Shown: in pieces, positions 27,279-35,835 of the stretch | How the letters are laid out: every line of letters starts with the position of its first letter | Numbering within the stretch: position 1 is the first letter of the stretch | Source of the DNA: Rheinheimera sp. | Lineage (GTDB): Bacteria; Pseudomonadota; Gammaproteobacteria; Enterobacterales; Alteromonadaceae | Assembly (NCBI RefSeq): GCF_030690345.1 | Contig: NZ_JAUYGV010000008.1 | Span: 560,433 to 624,432 of the forward strand | Reading direction: 5' to 3' | DNA: 64,000 nt | The notes under the pieces: generated by a model | What the model was told of the DNA's origin: nothing | Database searches by the model: none | Seen by the model: the letters and a program-made list of their open reading frames with translations, nothing else | Made by a program: the position numbers and the translations under genes

Positions 27279-28009
27279 GTACGGGCATAAGTCAGCCACA
27301 ATACCAACTGACAATCGCCGGTGAAAACGCGCTGATGCTGTATTTTGACCAGCGCATCGACCCGGCCATTTCTGCTTTAGTACAGCAGGCTTGTGCACTG
27401 ATCCGTGCTGAGCTGGCCGACGATGTGATTGACCTGCTGCCGTCCTATGCCTCAGTGCTTATTTTGTTTAACCCGCTTAGCACCGACCATTACCGCGTGC
27501 AGGCTCAGTTACAACACTGTCTGCAACAATTGCAAAGCGGCAACAGCCACAGCGGCAAGTTGGTAGAGCTACCGGTGTATTACAGCGCGGAAAGCGGGCC
27601 GGATTTAGCACTGATCGCCGAAACAAAAGATATCAGCATAGACGAAGTGATTAAGCGCCATCAGGCCGTTAGTTACCGCGTTTATGCCATTGGCTTTGCC
27701 CCGGGGTTTGCTTATTTAGGTGAAGTAGACCCGCTGCTGCAAATGCCTCGTTTAGCCACGCCGCGTGCCAAAGTGCCTCGCGGCGCTGTCGCCATTGCCG
27801 ACCGGCAAACCGCGATATACCCGGCAGCATCGCCTGGTGGCTGGAATCTGATTGGCCTGTGCCCAACGCGGATGTTTAACCCCGCCGCCGAACCTGTGAT
27901 GCCGGTAGCCGTAGGCGATGAAGTGCGTTTTGTTGCGATAGATAAAGCCGAATTTTTCCGTTTAGGTGGTGAACTGCCAGAGCTTGAGCCTTCGGGGAAA
28001 AAGTCATGA
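27275..28009 (+). CDS. pxpB: 5-oxoprolinase subunit B (KipI family)
   Basis: This 244-residue protein is PxpB, related to B. subtilis KipI. It carries the allophanate hydrolase subunit 1 fold with YAIGFAPGFAYLGEV, LATPRAKVPRGAVAIA and SPGGWNLIGLCP. It overlaps pxpA and pxpC by four bases each (ATGA) and works in the PxpABC complex. Confidence 0.94.
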   Translation: MSTGISQPQYQLTIAGENALMLYFDQRIDPAISALVQQACALIRAELADDVIDLLPSYASVLILFNPLSTDHYRVQAQLQHCLQQLQSGNSHSGKLVELPVYYSAESGPDLALIAETKDISIDEVIKRHQAVSYRVYAIGFAPGFAYLGEVDPLLQMPRLATPRAKVPRGAVAIADRQTAIYPAASPGGWNLIGLCPTRMFNPAAEPVMPVAVGDEVRFVAIDKAEFFRLGGELPELEPSGKKS

Positions 28010-28947
28010 GCGGTTTTAGCGTTATCGCCCCGGGTGTACTGAGTTTATTGCAGGACAGCGGCCGCTTTGGCCAGAGCGCCCTGGGCTTAACCACTGGCGG
28101 GCCTATGGATGCGGCTTCTGCTGGCTGGGCCAACCGCTTGTTGAGTAACAGCCACAATGCCAGTTTAATAGAATGCAGTGTTGGCGGCTTGCAACTGCGC
28201 GCCAACAGCAACAGCTATATTGCCGTTACCGGTGCTACCTTGCCACTAAGCATTAACGGCAAACCGGCTGAGCTTTGGACAGCGCATAAAGTGCAGCAAG
28301 GCGATGTAATAGAGCTGGGTATGGTAAGCAAAGGCCTGCGGGCTTACTTGGCGGTGGCCGGTGGCTTTAACATAACGCCACAATTTGGCAGCAGCGCCAC
28401 CGTGCTACGCGAAGGCATTGGTGGTTTAAATGGCAATAAACTGCAACCCGGCGACAATTTAACAGCCGCTACGGTAAACCAGCTGCCAAGGCTGCAATTG
28501 CCGGCGCCTTACCGGCCGCAATTTAACCGCACCCTGACGCTGCGCCTGGTAGAGGGTTATCAGGCAGCCAGCTTTCTCAGTACAGAGCGCCAGCGCTTTT
28601 ACCTGAACAGTTACAAAGTAACACCGCAGGCTGATCGCATGGGCTATAAACTGGCCGGTACTGCGATAAGCTGCCAGCAAACACAGCTGTTATCCGAAGG
28701 CATCTGCTATGGCGCAGTACAAATTCCACCGGATGGCCAGCCGATAGTGTTGTTAAACGACCGGCAAACGCTGGGCGGCTACCCGAAAGTCGGTTCAGTG
28801 CTGTCTTTGGACTGCGCCTTGCTGGCCCAGGCGGCCGCAGGTACCGAAGTATATTTTACGCCGATAAGCCCCGAGCAAGCGCACAATGCGCTGTGTTTGG
28901 CCAAAGTACGCACTGCTGCGCTAAGCAGCCAACTGGTGAGCCTGTAA
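28006..28947 (+). CDS. pxpC: 5-oxoprolinase subunit C (KipA family)
   Basis: This 313-residue protein is PxpC, with the allophanate hydrolase subunit 2 fold: GVLSLLQDSGRFG, TTGGPMDAASAGWANRLL, RAYLAVAGGF, SDRMG-like ADRMGYKLAG, and IVLLNDRQTLGGYPKVG. It completes the 5-oxoprolinase. Its TAA is directly followed by the ATG of the DUF4392 gene. Confidence 0.94.
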   Translation: MSGFSVIAPGVLSLLQDSGRFGQSALGLTTGGPMDAASAGWANRLLSNSHNASLIECSVGGLQLRANSNSYIAVTGATLPLSINGKPAELWTAHKVQQGDVIELGMVSKGLRAYLAVAGGFNITPQFGSSATVLREGIGGLNGNKLQPGDNLTAATVNQLPRLQLPAPYRPQFNRTLTLRLVEGYQAASFLSTERQRFYLNSYKVTPQADRMGYKLAGTAISCQQTQLLSEGICYGAVQIPPDGQPIVLLNDRQTLGGYPKVGSVLSLDCALLAQAAAGTEVYFTPISPEQAHNALCLAKVRTAALSSQLVSL

Positions 28948-29802
28948 ATGACTGCACAGCAGCAAGATTATCTGGCTATCAGCCAGCAGATAGAGCAGTT
29001 ATTGGTGCGGCAAAACCTGCGCGGTATGGCAAGCCTTAAGCCGCATTTACGCCCTGGCTATGTGCTGCGCGCGGCGCGGTTGATAAATCAGTGCCGCGGC
29101 ACGGTATTAATCGGTACCGGCTTTCCGGTGCTGAATACCTTTGAAACCGACGGCCCGGTGGGCGCCATTGGCCTCTATCAGTTGCTGCAGCGACTTGGCG
29201 CTAAGCCCATTATCGTCTGCGGCAATCCGCTGTACAGTGCGCTTAGCGCCGACTACCAGTGCTATCAAATTAGCGTAAACCAGTATGACGCCCTGCCAGC
29301 GATTGCCAGTGCGGCCCTGGCTGAACTTAAGCCACAACTGGTGATTTCAATTGAACGGCCCGGCTTTAATGCGCAGCAGCGTTACGCCAATATGCGCGGC
29401 GAAGATATTTCTGAGCGCTGCGCCAGCTTTGACTACTTTTTAACCCAAGCGGCCTGCCCCACCATTGGCATTGGCGATGGTGGCAATGAAATTGGTATGG
29501 GGAATTTGTATCAGCAGGTTAGTGCGCTGAATATTACCCCGGCGGTCACCGAATGCGACGAGCTGATTGTTGCCGATGTATCAAACTGGGCCGCCTGGGG
29601 TTTAGCTGCCATGGTGTCGGTATTACGCGGCGAAAACCTGCTGGCAGGTGCTGAACCGCTGACAATTTTGCAGTATTTATCGGCCAAAGGCAGCGTAGAT
29701 GGCGTGACCCGGCTCAATACGCTGACCGAAGATGGCTTGGCGCATACTGAAGGCGAGCAACTAATTAAAGATTTGTGCACTGTGTTGCAAGGTGCTGACT
29801 AA
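28948..29802 (+). CDS. DUF4392 protein, C-terminal domain of D-glutamate cyclase type
   Basis: The 284-residue protein matches DUF4392, the domain that forms the C-terminal half of vertebrate D-glutamate cyclase DGLUCY. Characteristic segments are TVLIGTGFPV, ETDGPVGAIGLYQLL, SIERPG, GIGDGGNEIGMGN and VADVSNWAAWGL. It is the fourth gene of the pxpABC operon with no gap after pxpC, so a role in D-glutamate/5-oxoproline conversion is very likely. The other DGLUCY half is the separate DUF1445 gene at 11795-12580. The biochemical role of this half alone is not known to me. Confidence 0.82.
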   Translation: MTAQQQDYLAISQQIEQLLVRQNLRGMASLKPHLRPGYVLRAARLINQCRGTVLIGTGFPVLNTFETDGPVGAIGLYQLLQRLGAKPIIVCGNPLYSALSADYQCYQISVNQYDALPAIASAALAELKPQLVISIERPGFNAQQRYANMRGEDISERCASFDYFLTQAACPTIGIGDGGNEIGMGNLYQQVSALNITPAVTECDELIVADVSNWAAWGLAAMVSVLRGENLLAGAEPLTILQYLSAKGSVDGVTRLNTLTEDGLAHTEGEQLIKDLCTVLQGAD

Positions 29803-29833
29803 TCGCAGAACCGATATGCCCACACCAACACGC

Positions 29834-29888
29834 CGTAAATACGTCCCTGCAGGCTCGATTCCGGCATCCATGCCGTCAACGGTTGGTT
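29834..29888. repeat. Putative dispersed intergenic repeat with small palindrome
   Basis: The segment contains CGTCCCTG, GGCTCGATT and the hairpin CGGCAT-CC-ATGCCG (29862-29875). It resembles short intergenic repeats seen in marine gammaproteobacteria, from memory only; no second copy occurs in this window. It lies between the pxp operon and the transaminase gene. Confidence 0.35.
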
Positions 29889-29945
29889 TAGAGCATATCG
29901 ATTCCGCTCAACATACATCTGAGTAGCTTTAATGAGAGAAATGCT

Positions 29946-30812
29946 ATGACAACAGTATATTTAAACGGCGCCTTTGTACCGGCCAGCGAGGCCAAGATAT
30001 CACCGATGGATCGTGGCTTTTTATTTGGCGACGGCATCTACGAGGTGATCCCAAGCTATGGTGGCCGCTTTGTTGGCTTTGGCCCGCATATCGACCGCAT
30101 GCACAGCGGCTTAGCGCAGCTGTCCATTGACCCGAAACTAAGCCAGGCCGACTGGCTGCAGATTGCCGATAAGCTACTGGCTGATAACCGGGCTGAGTTG
30201 GGTGATAACCTCGGCGTGTATTTTCAGGTCAGCCGCGGCACCGATACCAAGCGTGGTCATGCTTTCCCGGCCAATATCACGCCTACTGTATTTGGTTTTG
30301 CCTTTGCCATCCCGCCCGAGCCGGTAGCCGATAAAGCCAAAGCTACTACTTATGCCGTGGTTACCGGCCAGGATTTACGCTGGCAGCGCTGCCATATTAA
30401 ATCCACCTCACTGCTGGGCAATGTGCTGCATTACCAGCAAAGCTACAGCCAGGGCGCACAGGAAATACTGCTGTTTGATAAAGACGGTAACTTAACCGAA
30501 GGCGCAGCGGTAAACGTATTTATCGTGAAAGATGGCATTATTGCCACGCCGGCACTAAGCCACAAACTGCTACCCGGCATAACGCGGCAGCTGCTGCTGG
30601 CGATACTGGCCAAACACAGCAGCATTAAAGTGCAAGAACGCGATATCAGCGAAGCCGAAGTATTGGCCGCCGATGAAATTTGGCTTACCAGCTCCAGCAA
30701 AGAAATTGCTCCGGTGCTGTATGTTAACGACAAACCGGTTGGCAACGGCGAAGTGGGTGATGTTTGGCTGGCCGTGCAACAACTGTTTAGCGAACACAAG
30801 TTCGACTATTAA
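29946..30812 (+). CDS. D-amino-acid transaminase (PLP fold type IV)
   Basis: The 288-residue enzyme is a class IV aminotransferase. FLFGDGIYEVIP, the PLP lysine in RCHIKSTSLLGNVL and EGAAVNVF are visible; the R-C-x-I-K-S-x-x-L-L pattern favours D-amino-acid (D-alanine/D-glutamate) transaminase over IlvE or PabC. It would move amino groups between D-Ala, D-Glu and their 2-oxo acids. GAGAGA precedes the ATG. The position 143 bases after the DUF4392/pxp operon supports a D-glutamate-centred module, though it probably has its own promoter. Confidence 0.85.
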   Translation: MTTVYLNGAFVPASEAKISPMDRGFLFGDGIYEVIPSYGGRFVGFGPHIDRMHSGLAQLSIDPKLSQADWLQIADKLLADNRAELGDNLGVYFQVSRGTDTKRGHAFPANITPTVFGFAFAIPPEPVADKAKATTYAVVTGQDLRWQRCHIKSTSLLGNVLHYQQSYSQGAQEILLFDKDGNLTEGAAVNVFIVKDGIIATPALSHKLLPGITRQLLLAILAKHSSIKVQERDISEAEVLAADEIWLTSSSKEIAPVLYVNDKPVGNGEVGDVWLAVQQLFSEHKFDY

Positions 30813-30949
30813 GCTATTGTTTTTCCGGCGCGGCCATCACCGGCAGCGCCATCTTCCTGCTGCTTTTCACGCCATTTTCACAAATAATTAATTTACAAAA
30901 TTGCATTATTTATATATCTTTTAGCAACCTCATTTCAGCAGAGCCCCGC

Positions 30950-31510
30950 ATGCATACTTTTATGTTCAGGCGAAAGCCATTGCTGCTGTTGGCCGCAGCG
31001 CTGAGTTTTCTGGGATTTATTGTTTTCTCACAACAGGTTATGGCAGATATGTTTAGCTGGTTTAAAAAATACGATGTGCATTTATCACCTGCAGTACAGG
31101 GTAAAATTAGCTTTAACGGCAACCCTGTCGCTAACATCAAAGTGTTCCGCGAGCTGACATATGACAAAGAATATCTTGATCATGCCTTAACCGATAGCCA
31201 GGGGAATTTTTCTTTTGACGAGAAAAACATCCGCTCAAGCCGGCCCGGAAGCCTGCTCGAAACCTTTACCCGTCAGGTATTATTTTTGGATCATAACGGT
31301 AAACGCCATATCTTGTGGCGCTTTACTAATCGCACCACAGAGCCGGCAAAGACGATAAACAGTTTGCTAAATGGCCTGCGCTGCGACTTGTCAAACCCAG
31401 ACATGATTTATGACCTGGAAAACCAGGAACATCCTGCTCATCCTCATGTAGTTTCGGGGATTTGTACATTTGAAACAGAAACTCACATTATTGGACAAGA
31501 GAGGAAGTAA
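30950..31510 (+). CDS. Exported DUF6795-like protein, candidate immunity protein 1
   Basis: The 186-residue product has a signal peptide (hydrophobic 10-27, cleavage near VMAD) and one small beta-rich domain that looks like DUF6795: MFSWFKKYDVHLSPAVQG, then a carboxypeptidase-regulatory-like segment (ISFNGNPVANIKVFREL, TDSQGNFSFDEKNI) and two late cysteines. Its paralogue stands on the other side of the lipase. It ends two bases before the lipase start and is co-translated with it. The arrangement of an exported protein next to a cytosolic lipase without a signal is what is expected for immunity to a periplasm-acting lipase effector; this function is inferred. Confidence 0.65.
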   Translation: MHTFMFRRKPLLLLAAALSFLGFIVFSQQVMADMFSWFKKYDVHLSPAVQGKISFNGNPVANIKVFRELTYDKEYLDHALTDSQGNFSFDEKNIRSSRPGSLLETFTRQVLFLDHNGKRHILWRFTNRTTEPAKTINSLLNGLRCDLSNPDMIYDLENQEHPAHPHVVSGICTFETETHIIGQERK

Positions 31511-31512
31511 TC

Positions 31513-32682
31513 GTGCCTACACTTACCCCTTCAATGGCAGTGAAGCTAGCAGCTTTAGCTTACGAAATTAAAACGCCGGGTTCTTCCGGCAGCTATGATG
31601 TAGATGCCGCACCAGAAATAAGAAACGCTTTCAGTTTCGATTTATCCAACGGGCCTGTACGAGGCGTATCTGGTAGTATTTTGGCAAGAATGCTGAATCG
31701 CTCGACCGGATTTGCGATGATCGGTAAAGGTAAAAGCCAATACGATGGCGACCATGTAGTAGCTATTCGCGGCACCGCCAGCTTAAGTGATGGTATTACT
31801 GATGCGCATATCGGTTTAACCGGCGGCGATAATAACTCTTTGATCCATGCGGGCTTTAATAAAACCTTCCAAAGCATGAAGCCGGCATTGGAAAGCACGC
31901 TGACCCCACTGCTGGCGCGTAGCTCAACCGGCACCGTACATTGCGTTGGCCACAGCTTAGGTGGCGCCTTAGCCCATATCACAGCAGATTGGGTAAAGCG
32001 ACGCTATAAAAATAAAGTATTTTTATACACCTTTGGCGCCCCGCGTGTCGGGCTTGATGGTTTTGCCCTGAAAACCTCAAACAACATCGATCGTATTTTC
32101 CGCTGCACCCATGCTGCCGACCCTGTACCAATGGTGCCATTGTGGCCTTTTGTGCACGCACCTTATCAGGGCGAAGAAGTTTTACTGGCGCCGGGCCAAG
32201 GTATCAGCTTTGCCGCACATAAAATGGCTGAAGCCGCAACTCCAGGCTATTTGAATACAGCCAACAGTGGCAGCTGGCGCAGCCTTCAACGGAGATCATC
32301 GCTGAATCTGGCGACGGTGCGGCTAAAATACGATAGCCGTCACCAAGCTTCTTTCTCAAACTATTGGGCTGAAAAAATCAGCGCTGGTTTAATTACACTA
32401 TTAAAAGATGCCGGCTATTACACTGCAGTGATGGCACAAGCCGCAATTGGTACCAGTTTAACGTTCTACGATATGCTCGCCCGAACTCTGGAAGCCGTGG
32501 CTAAAGCATCAACCAAGCTGGCAGAGCAAACCAAGGGCTTGCTTGGCCACATGTTAGTGTTTGCCCGCCAGGCAGTTTCCACTGTCGCCGAGTTATCATT
32601 TAAGTTTATCCGCTGGGTATTTGATGTCACCTTAGGGGCGCTATACCGCACCGCCCGTGAAGCCATTGACAGCGTTATGTAA
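31513..32682 (+). CDS. Class 3 lipase, candidate antibacterial effector
   Basis: The 389-residue protein has a Lipase_3 alpha/beta hydrolase domain in residues 5-260: VVAIRGTAS, the elbow GHSLGG with Ser148, YTFGAPRVG, Asp203 in AADPVPMVP and a candidate His236. Residues 270-389 form an amphipathic helical tail that may insert into or cross membranes. There is no signal peptide, so export would need a specialised system such as type VI secretion. It is flanked by two paralogous exported proteins, as in Tle-type effector/immunity loci. The start is GTG with GAGGAAG before it. No VgrG, Hcp or PAAR gene is in the window. Confidence 0.75.
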   Translation: MPTLTPSMAVKLAALAYEIKTPGSSGSYDVDAAPEIRNAFSFDLSNGPVRGVSGSILARMLNRSTGFAMIGKGKSQYDGDHVVAIRGTASLSDGITDAHIGLTGGDNNSLIHAGFNKTFQSMKPALESTLTPLLARSSTGTVHCVGHSLGGALAHITADWVKRRYKNKVFLYTFGAPRVGLDGFALKTSNNIDRIFRCTHAADPVPMVPLWPFVHAPYQGEEVLLAPGQGISFAAHKMAEAATPGYLNTANSGSWRSLQRRSSLNLATVRLKYDSRHQASFSNYWAEKISAGLITLLKDAGYYTAVMAQAAIGTSLTFYDMLARTLEAVAKASTKLAEQTKGLLGHMLVFARQAVSTVAELSFKFIRWVFDVTLGALYRTAREAIDSVM

Positions 32683-32688
32683 ACCGCC

Positions 32689-32719
32689 CAGGCCCGGTAG
32701 TCGTCGACATCCGGGCCTG
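32689..32719 (+). other. Strong hairpin between lipase and second immunity gene
   Basis: CAGGCCCGG (32689-32697) pairs perfectly with CCGGGCCTG (32711-32719) around a 13-base loop. No T-run follows, so it is more likely an mRNA-stability or processing element than a terminator. It starts six bases after the lipase stop and lies just before the ATG at 32735. Confidence 0.5.
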
Positions 32720-32734
32720 TTCAACCGGCCAGAA

Positions 32735-33259
32735 ATGAAAAAACATTTCAACAAAACGTCGCAGTTTTTAGTGTGCCTGTCTGTAATATCAGTCCTTCTA
32801 TACTCCTTAGAAGTTAGAGCAAATATGTTTAGCTGGTTCAATAAATACGATGTGCATTTATCTCCTGCAGTGCAAGGTACTGTCACTGTGGATGGTAAGC
32901 CTTTAGCAGGAATAAAAGTGTTTCGCGAATTAGACTATGACAATGCTTACAACGAAGAAGCGACCACCGATGAGCAGGGCCAGTTTTATTTTGCTGAGAA
33001 GAATATCAAGTCGCGCCAGCCTGCAAATAAATTAGATCAATCTAAAATCAGGCAAGTTATATCGTTGGTTTATCATGGTAAAACTTTCGTGCTTTGGTAT
33101 CTGAATACATCCAGTATCGAGCCACAGCAAGCTATAGTGCAGCGCTTAGCTGCACTCAACTGCGAGCTTAGTGATGAAGAGCTGGAGCATACATTCCCTA
33201 ATATAGAAAAGCCTGACTTCCCGCATAGCACATTTAGCATTTGCCGCTGGCCAGATTAA
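32735..33259 (+). CDS. Exported DUF6795-like protein, candidate immunity protein 2
   Basis: The 174-residue product is a paralogue of the protein before the lipase; both share MFSWFxKYDVHLSPAVQG, KVFREL and the late cysteine pair. A signal peptide is present (hydrophobic about 13-27, cleavage near VRAN). The frame is open to a GTG inside the lipase gene, but the ATG at 32735 gives a normal signal peptide and is chosen. The two copies differ widely outside the core, as expected if they recognise different or evolving effectors. Function inferred from context. Confidence 0.65.
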   Translation: MKKHFNKTSQFLVCLSVISVLLYSLEVRANMFSWFNKYDVHLSPAVQGTVTVDGKPLAGIKVFRELDYDNAYNEEATTDEQGQFYFAEKNIKSRQPANKLDQSKIRQVISLVYHGKTFVLWYLNTSSIEPQQAIVQRLAALNCELSDEELEHTFPNIEKPDFPHSTFSICRWPD

Positions 33260-33302
33260 AAGCAAATTTATCGCAACTTTTGAGCGGGATCGGTCAGATT
33301 CG

Positions 33303-33890
33303 CTAACTTGCTCCAGCATTCTGCATCATCTGCCATACCGTAGCCGGCTGTTCGGTTTGCTGCAAATAAGTTATTACCGCCTGCTGCTCTGCCGCTGCTT
33401 TATTTTGTGACAATTTAAAACGGCCGGTTACGCTGCTCAGGTTAATCTCTACCCCCACTATCGCCTGCACCAACTTTTGCTGGTAGTCCGCCGCCTGTGT
33501 CATGCCAGGCGCACTATGTGCTTCCTGCTGTCTTACCAGGGCCAGCGTTTGTTCGTTATCCAACAGCCGGGCAGTGCCTTTTAGCTCAACCAGCGCGTAG
33601 TTCCAGGTGGATACAGCGGGTTGCTGCTGATAGCAGCTGGCCGGCACAAAGGCGTGCGGTCCCTGAATAACGATGAGCACTTCGGCCCCGTCCAGTTGCT
33701 TAAGCTGCGGGTTATTGCATGCCAGATGGCAATACGTCTTGCCGCCCGGGCTTTGCCAGTCAAATAAAAACGGCAAGGGTGTATAGCTTAAACTGCCGTT
33801 AGTGCTTAGCAGTAAACCAAAATAATGCTGTTGCAAAAACGCCTGCAATTGCGCGCTGTCATTGCTGTGATAATACGGCGGTGGATACAC
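33303..33890 (-). CDS. FMN-binding split-barrel protein, PaiB family
   Basis: The 195-residue product is related to PaiB (FMN-binding negative transcriptional regulator family): MYPPPYYHSND start, FGLLLST, LPFLFDW, GPHAFVPASCY and TWNYALVELKGTA. The GTG at 33890 has AAGGAG six bases upstream and gives the family-typical start; the frame is open 42 bases further into the GNAT gene. In B. subtilis paiB lies with an acetyltransferase gene paiA, as it does here. The role may be detoxification or repression rather than DNA binding. Confidence 0.82.
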   Translation of the reverse strand: MYPPPYYHSNDSAQLQAFLQQHYFGLLLSTNGSLSYTPLPFLFDWQSPGGKTYCHLACNNPQLKQLDGAEVLIVIQGPHAFVPASCYQQQPAVSTWNYALVELKGTARLLDNEQTLALVRQQEAHSAPGMTQAADYQQKLVQAIVGVEINLSSVTGRFKLSQNKAAAEQQAVITYLQQTEQPATVWQMMQNAGAS

Positions 33891-33903
33891 TGCTGGCTCC
33901 TTA

Positions 33904-34302
33904 TCAATACTGGCGCTGAATATAAAAAGCATTGTCTATCGCGGTAAAACCCACTGCCGGATAATACTGCATCGCAGACGGTGCACTGCGCAGTAATTGT
34001 TGCACCTGTGGCCCGGTAGCCTGCTGCACCGCGGCCAGTAGCGCCTTGCCGATACCCTGTTGCTGCCGGGCTTTATCGACTAACAAATCACAGATATACA
34101 CCACATAGGCTTTGTCAGTTAAGCAGCGCGCCAACCCGACTAACTTGCCATCCAATCTTGCCGTAAGCAGTAAGTTGCTACTTGCCAGCATAATGGCCAT
34201 ACGCGCGCTATCTTCCGTTGGCCGGTTAATGCCGGATGCGCGATACAGCGCCAGCATTTCGTCCAAATCAAAACTGCTTTCTTGTTGATACACTACCGTC
34301 AT
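33904..34302 (-). CDS. GNAT family N-acetyltransferase
   Basis: The 132-residue protein shows the GNAT fold with LVGLARCLTD, ICDLLVDKARQQQGIGKALL (the acetyl-CoA loop QQGIGKAL) and a C-terminal YYPAVGF. The substrate is not evident. AGGAGG precedes the ATG. It is followed by the PaiB-like gene after 13 bases and diverges from the MocR regulator, a common MocR target arrangement. Confidence 0.85.
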   Translation of the reverse strand: MTVVYQQESSFDLDEMLALYRASGINRPTEDSARMAIMLASSNLLLTARLDGKLVGLARCLTDKAYVVYICDLLVDKARQQQGIGKALLAAVQQATGPQVQQLLRSAPSAMQYYPAVGFTAIDNAFYIQRQY

Positions 34303-34346
34303 TAGCTGCCTCCTTCTTGTGTTGCCGTTAGCATAGCGGCTAAACT

Positions 34347-34364
34347 GGCACTATAAAAAGTACC
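34347..34364. promoter_or_regulatory. Candidate MocR operator in the divergent promoter
   Basis: GGCACT (34347-34352) and AGTACC (34359-34364) form an imperfect inverted repeat (five of six pairs) around an AT-only spacer, midway between the divergent GNAT/PaiB genes and the regulator. It could serve both directions. Confidence 0.4.
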
Positions 34365-34389
34365 GGTTTTAACAAAGTAGGGGATCCAG

Positions 34390-35835
34390 TTGCGCTTAGT
34401 TACCGATGGTTTGCAACTTAGTGGTAAAAGCAGCTTGCGCCGGCAACTGTATCTGTTGTTACAGCAACAATTGCTAACCGGCCGCTGGCCTGGCGGTGCT
34501 TTATTGCCTTCCGGCCGGGTGCTGGCTGCCGATTTACGCCTGAGCCGAAATACGGTGAATCAGGTGCTGCAGCAATTGGTGGCAGAAGGTTATATCGAAG
34601 GCTTACCGGGCAAGGGTTATCGGGTGGCTGTGTTGCCGGAGCACTACTTTCACAGTGAAGCCGCCGGTATCAGCGCACAACCGGAACTGGCTACGCAGCA
34701 GTATGCACTGCCGGATAAAACCGGTACGGTAACCGGCTTACTGCAACCCGGCGTGTCGGCGTTGCAGCAGTTTCCTTATGCTATCTGGCAGCGCATGTTG
34801 CAGCGGCATTGTCAGCGCACAGCGTTAAGCGGCTTTGCTGATCCGCTGGGCTATTTGCCGCTGCGTCAGGCATTGGTGCAGTACCTGCGCCAGGCACGTC
34901 AGGTAGTGTGTGATGAACAGACAATATTGATCACCGCCGGCGCCCAGCAGGCACTGTTTGTTGCCGCAAAACTGGTGGCCCGCGCCGGACAACAAGTATT
35001 AATGGAGTCTCCCGGTTACCCGCGCTTAAAGCAGGCCCTGCAGTTATGTGAGCTGGATGTGCAGCATATCGCGGCTGGCACTGAACAGGGGTTAGCGCTG
35101 GCACAACTGCCGGATAGCATCGCGGCAAAAGCGTTATTTTTAACCCCGGGCCATCAGTACCCGCTGGGCGGCATTATGCCGCTGCCCAACCGGCTGGCGC
35201 TGCTGGACTGGGCACGGCAACACGGTGTCTGGCTGGTAGAAGATGACTACGACAGCGAATATCAGTACCGCCACCGGCCAATTGCCAGCTTGCAAGGATT
35301 GGCCGGCGGCGAAGGCGTGTTGTTTGTCGGATCTTTTAGTAAAACCTTATTTCCCGGCCTACGGCTGGGTTATCTGGTGGCGCCGAAGCAGGTGATCCGC
35401 CAGGCGGCCGCCATAGTGCAGGCCGTGCATGGCGATGTACCACTGCTTACACAAGCCGCACTGGCCGACTTTATCAGTGAAGGCCATTTTGGCCGCCATT
35501 TGCGTAAAATGCGCCGCCATTATCAGCAAAATAAGCAGCTTGCCATTCAACTGTTGCAACAACAGCTGCCGCAGTGTCGTTTGCATGCCAAAGACGCCGG
35601 GCTGCATTTAGTGCTGGAATTTCCACATGCAGTAGATGAAACCGCGCTGCAACAGCAACTGGCGCAGCAACAGTTTAAAGTACAACCACTAAGCCGCTAT
35701 ATGTTTAGCGGCGAGCACCGCTATGGTCTGGTGCTGGGTATTGCCAATAGCAGCCAGCCGGAGCTGGCCACAGCCCTGCAGCAGCTGATAGTCTTATGTC
35801 GGCAGGCTCTGGCACAGGCGGTTTTACCGGTTTAG
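34390..35835 (+). CDS. MocR/PdxR-type GntR regulator with aminotransferase domain
   Basis: The 481-residue protein joins an N-terminal GntR winged helix (SGRVLAADLRLSRNTVNQVL, GYIEGLPGKGYRV) to a fold type I aminotransferase domain (ITAGAQQALFVAAKL, VEDDYDSEYQYR, the PLP lysine region GSFSKTLFPGLRLGYL). MocR proteins bind PLP or its adducts and regulate nearby genes. The start is TTG at 34390 with AGGGG upstream; no ATG gives a complete HTH. Targets are probably the divergent GNAT and PaiB genes. Its last 12 bases overlap the convergent glycosylasparaginase gene. Confidence 0.9.
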   Translation: MRLVTDGLQLSGKSSLRRQLYLLLQQQLLTGRWPGGALLPSGRVLAADLRLSRNTVNQVLQQLVAEGYIEGLPGKGYRVAVLPEHYFHSEAAGISAQPELATQQYALPDKTGTVTGLLQPGVSALQQFPYAIWQRMLQRHCQRTALSGFADPLGYLPLRQALVQYLRQARQVVCDEQTILITAGAQQALFVAAKLVARAGQQVLMESPGYPRLKQALQLCELDVQHIAAGTEQGLALAQLPDSIAAKALFLTPGHQYPLGGIMPLPNRLALLDWARQHGVWLVEDDYDSEYQYRHRPIASLQGLAGGEGVLFVGSFSKTLFPGLRLGYLVAPKQVIRQAAAIVQAVHGDVPLLTQAALADFISEGHFGRHLRKMRRHYQQNKQLAIQLLQQQLPQCRLHAKDAGLHLVLEFPHAVDETALQQQLAQQQFKVQPLSRYMFSGEHRYGLVLGIANSSQPELATALQQLIVLCRQALAQAVLPV

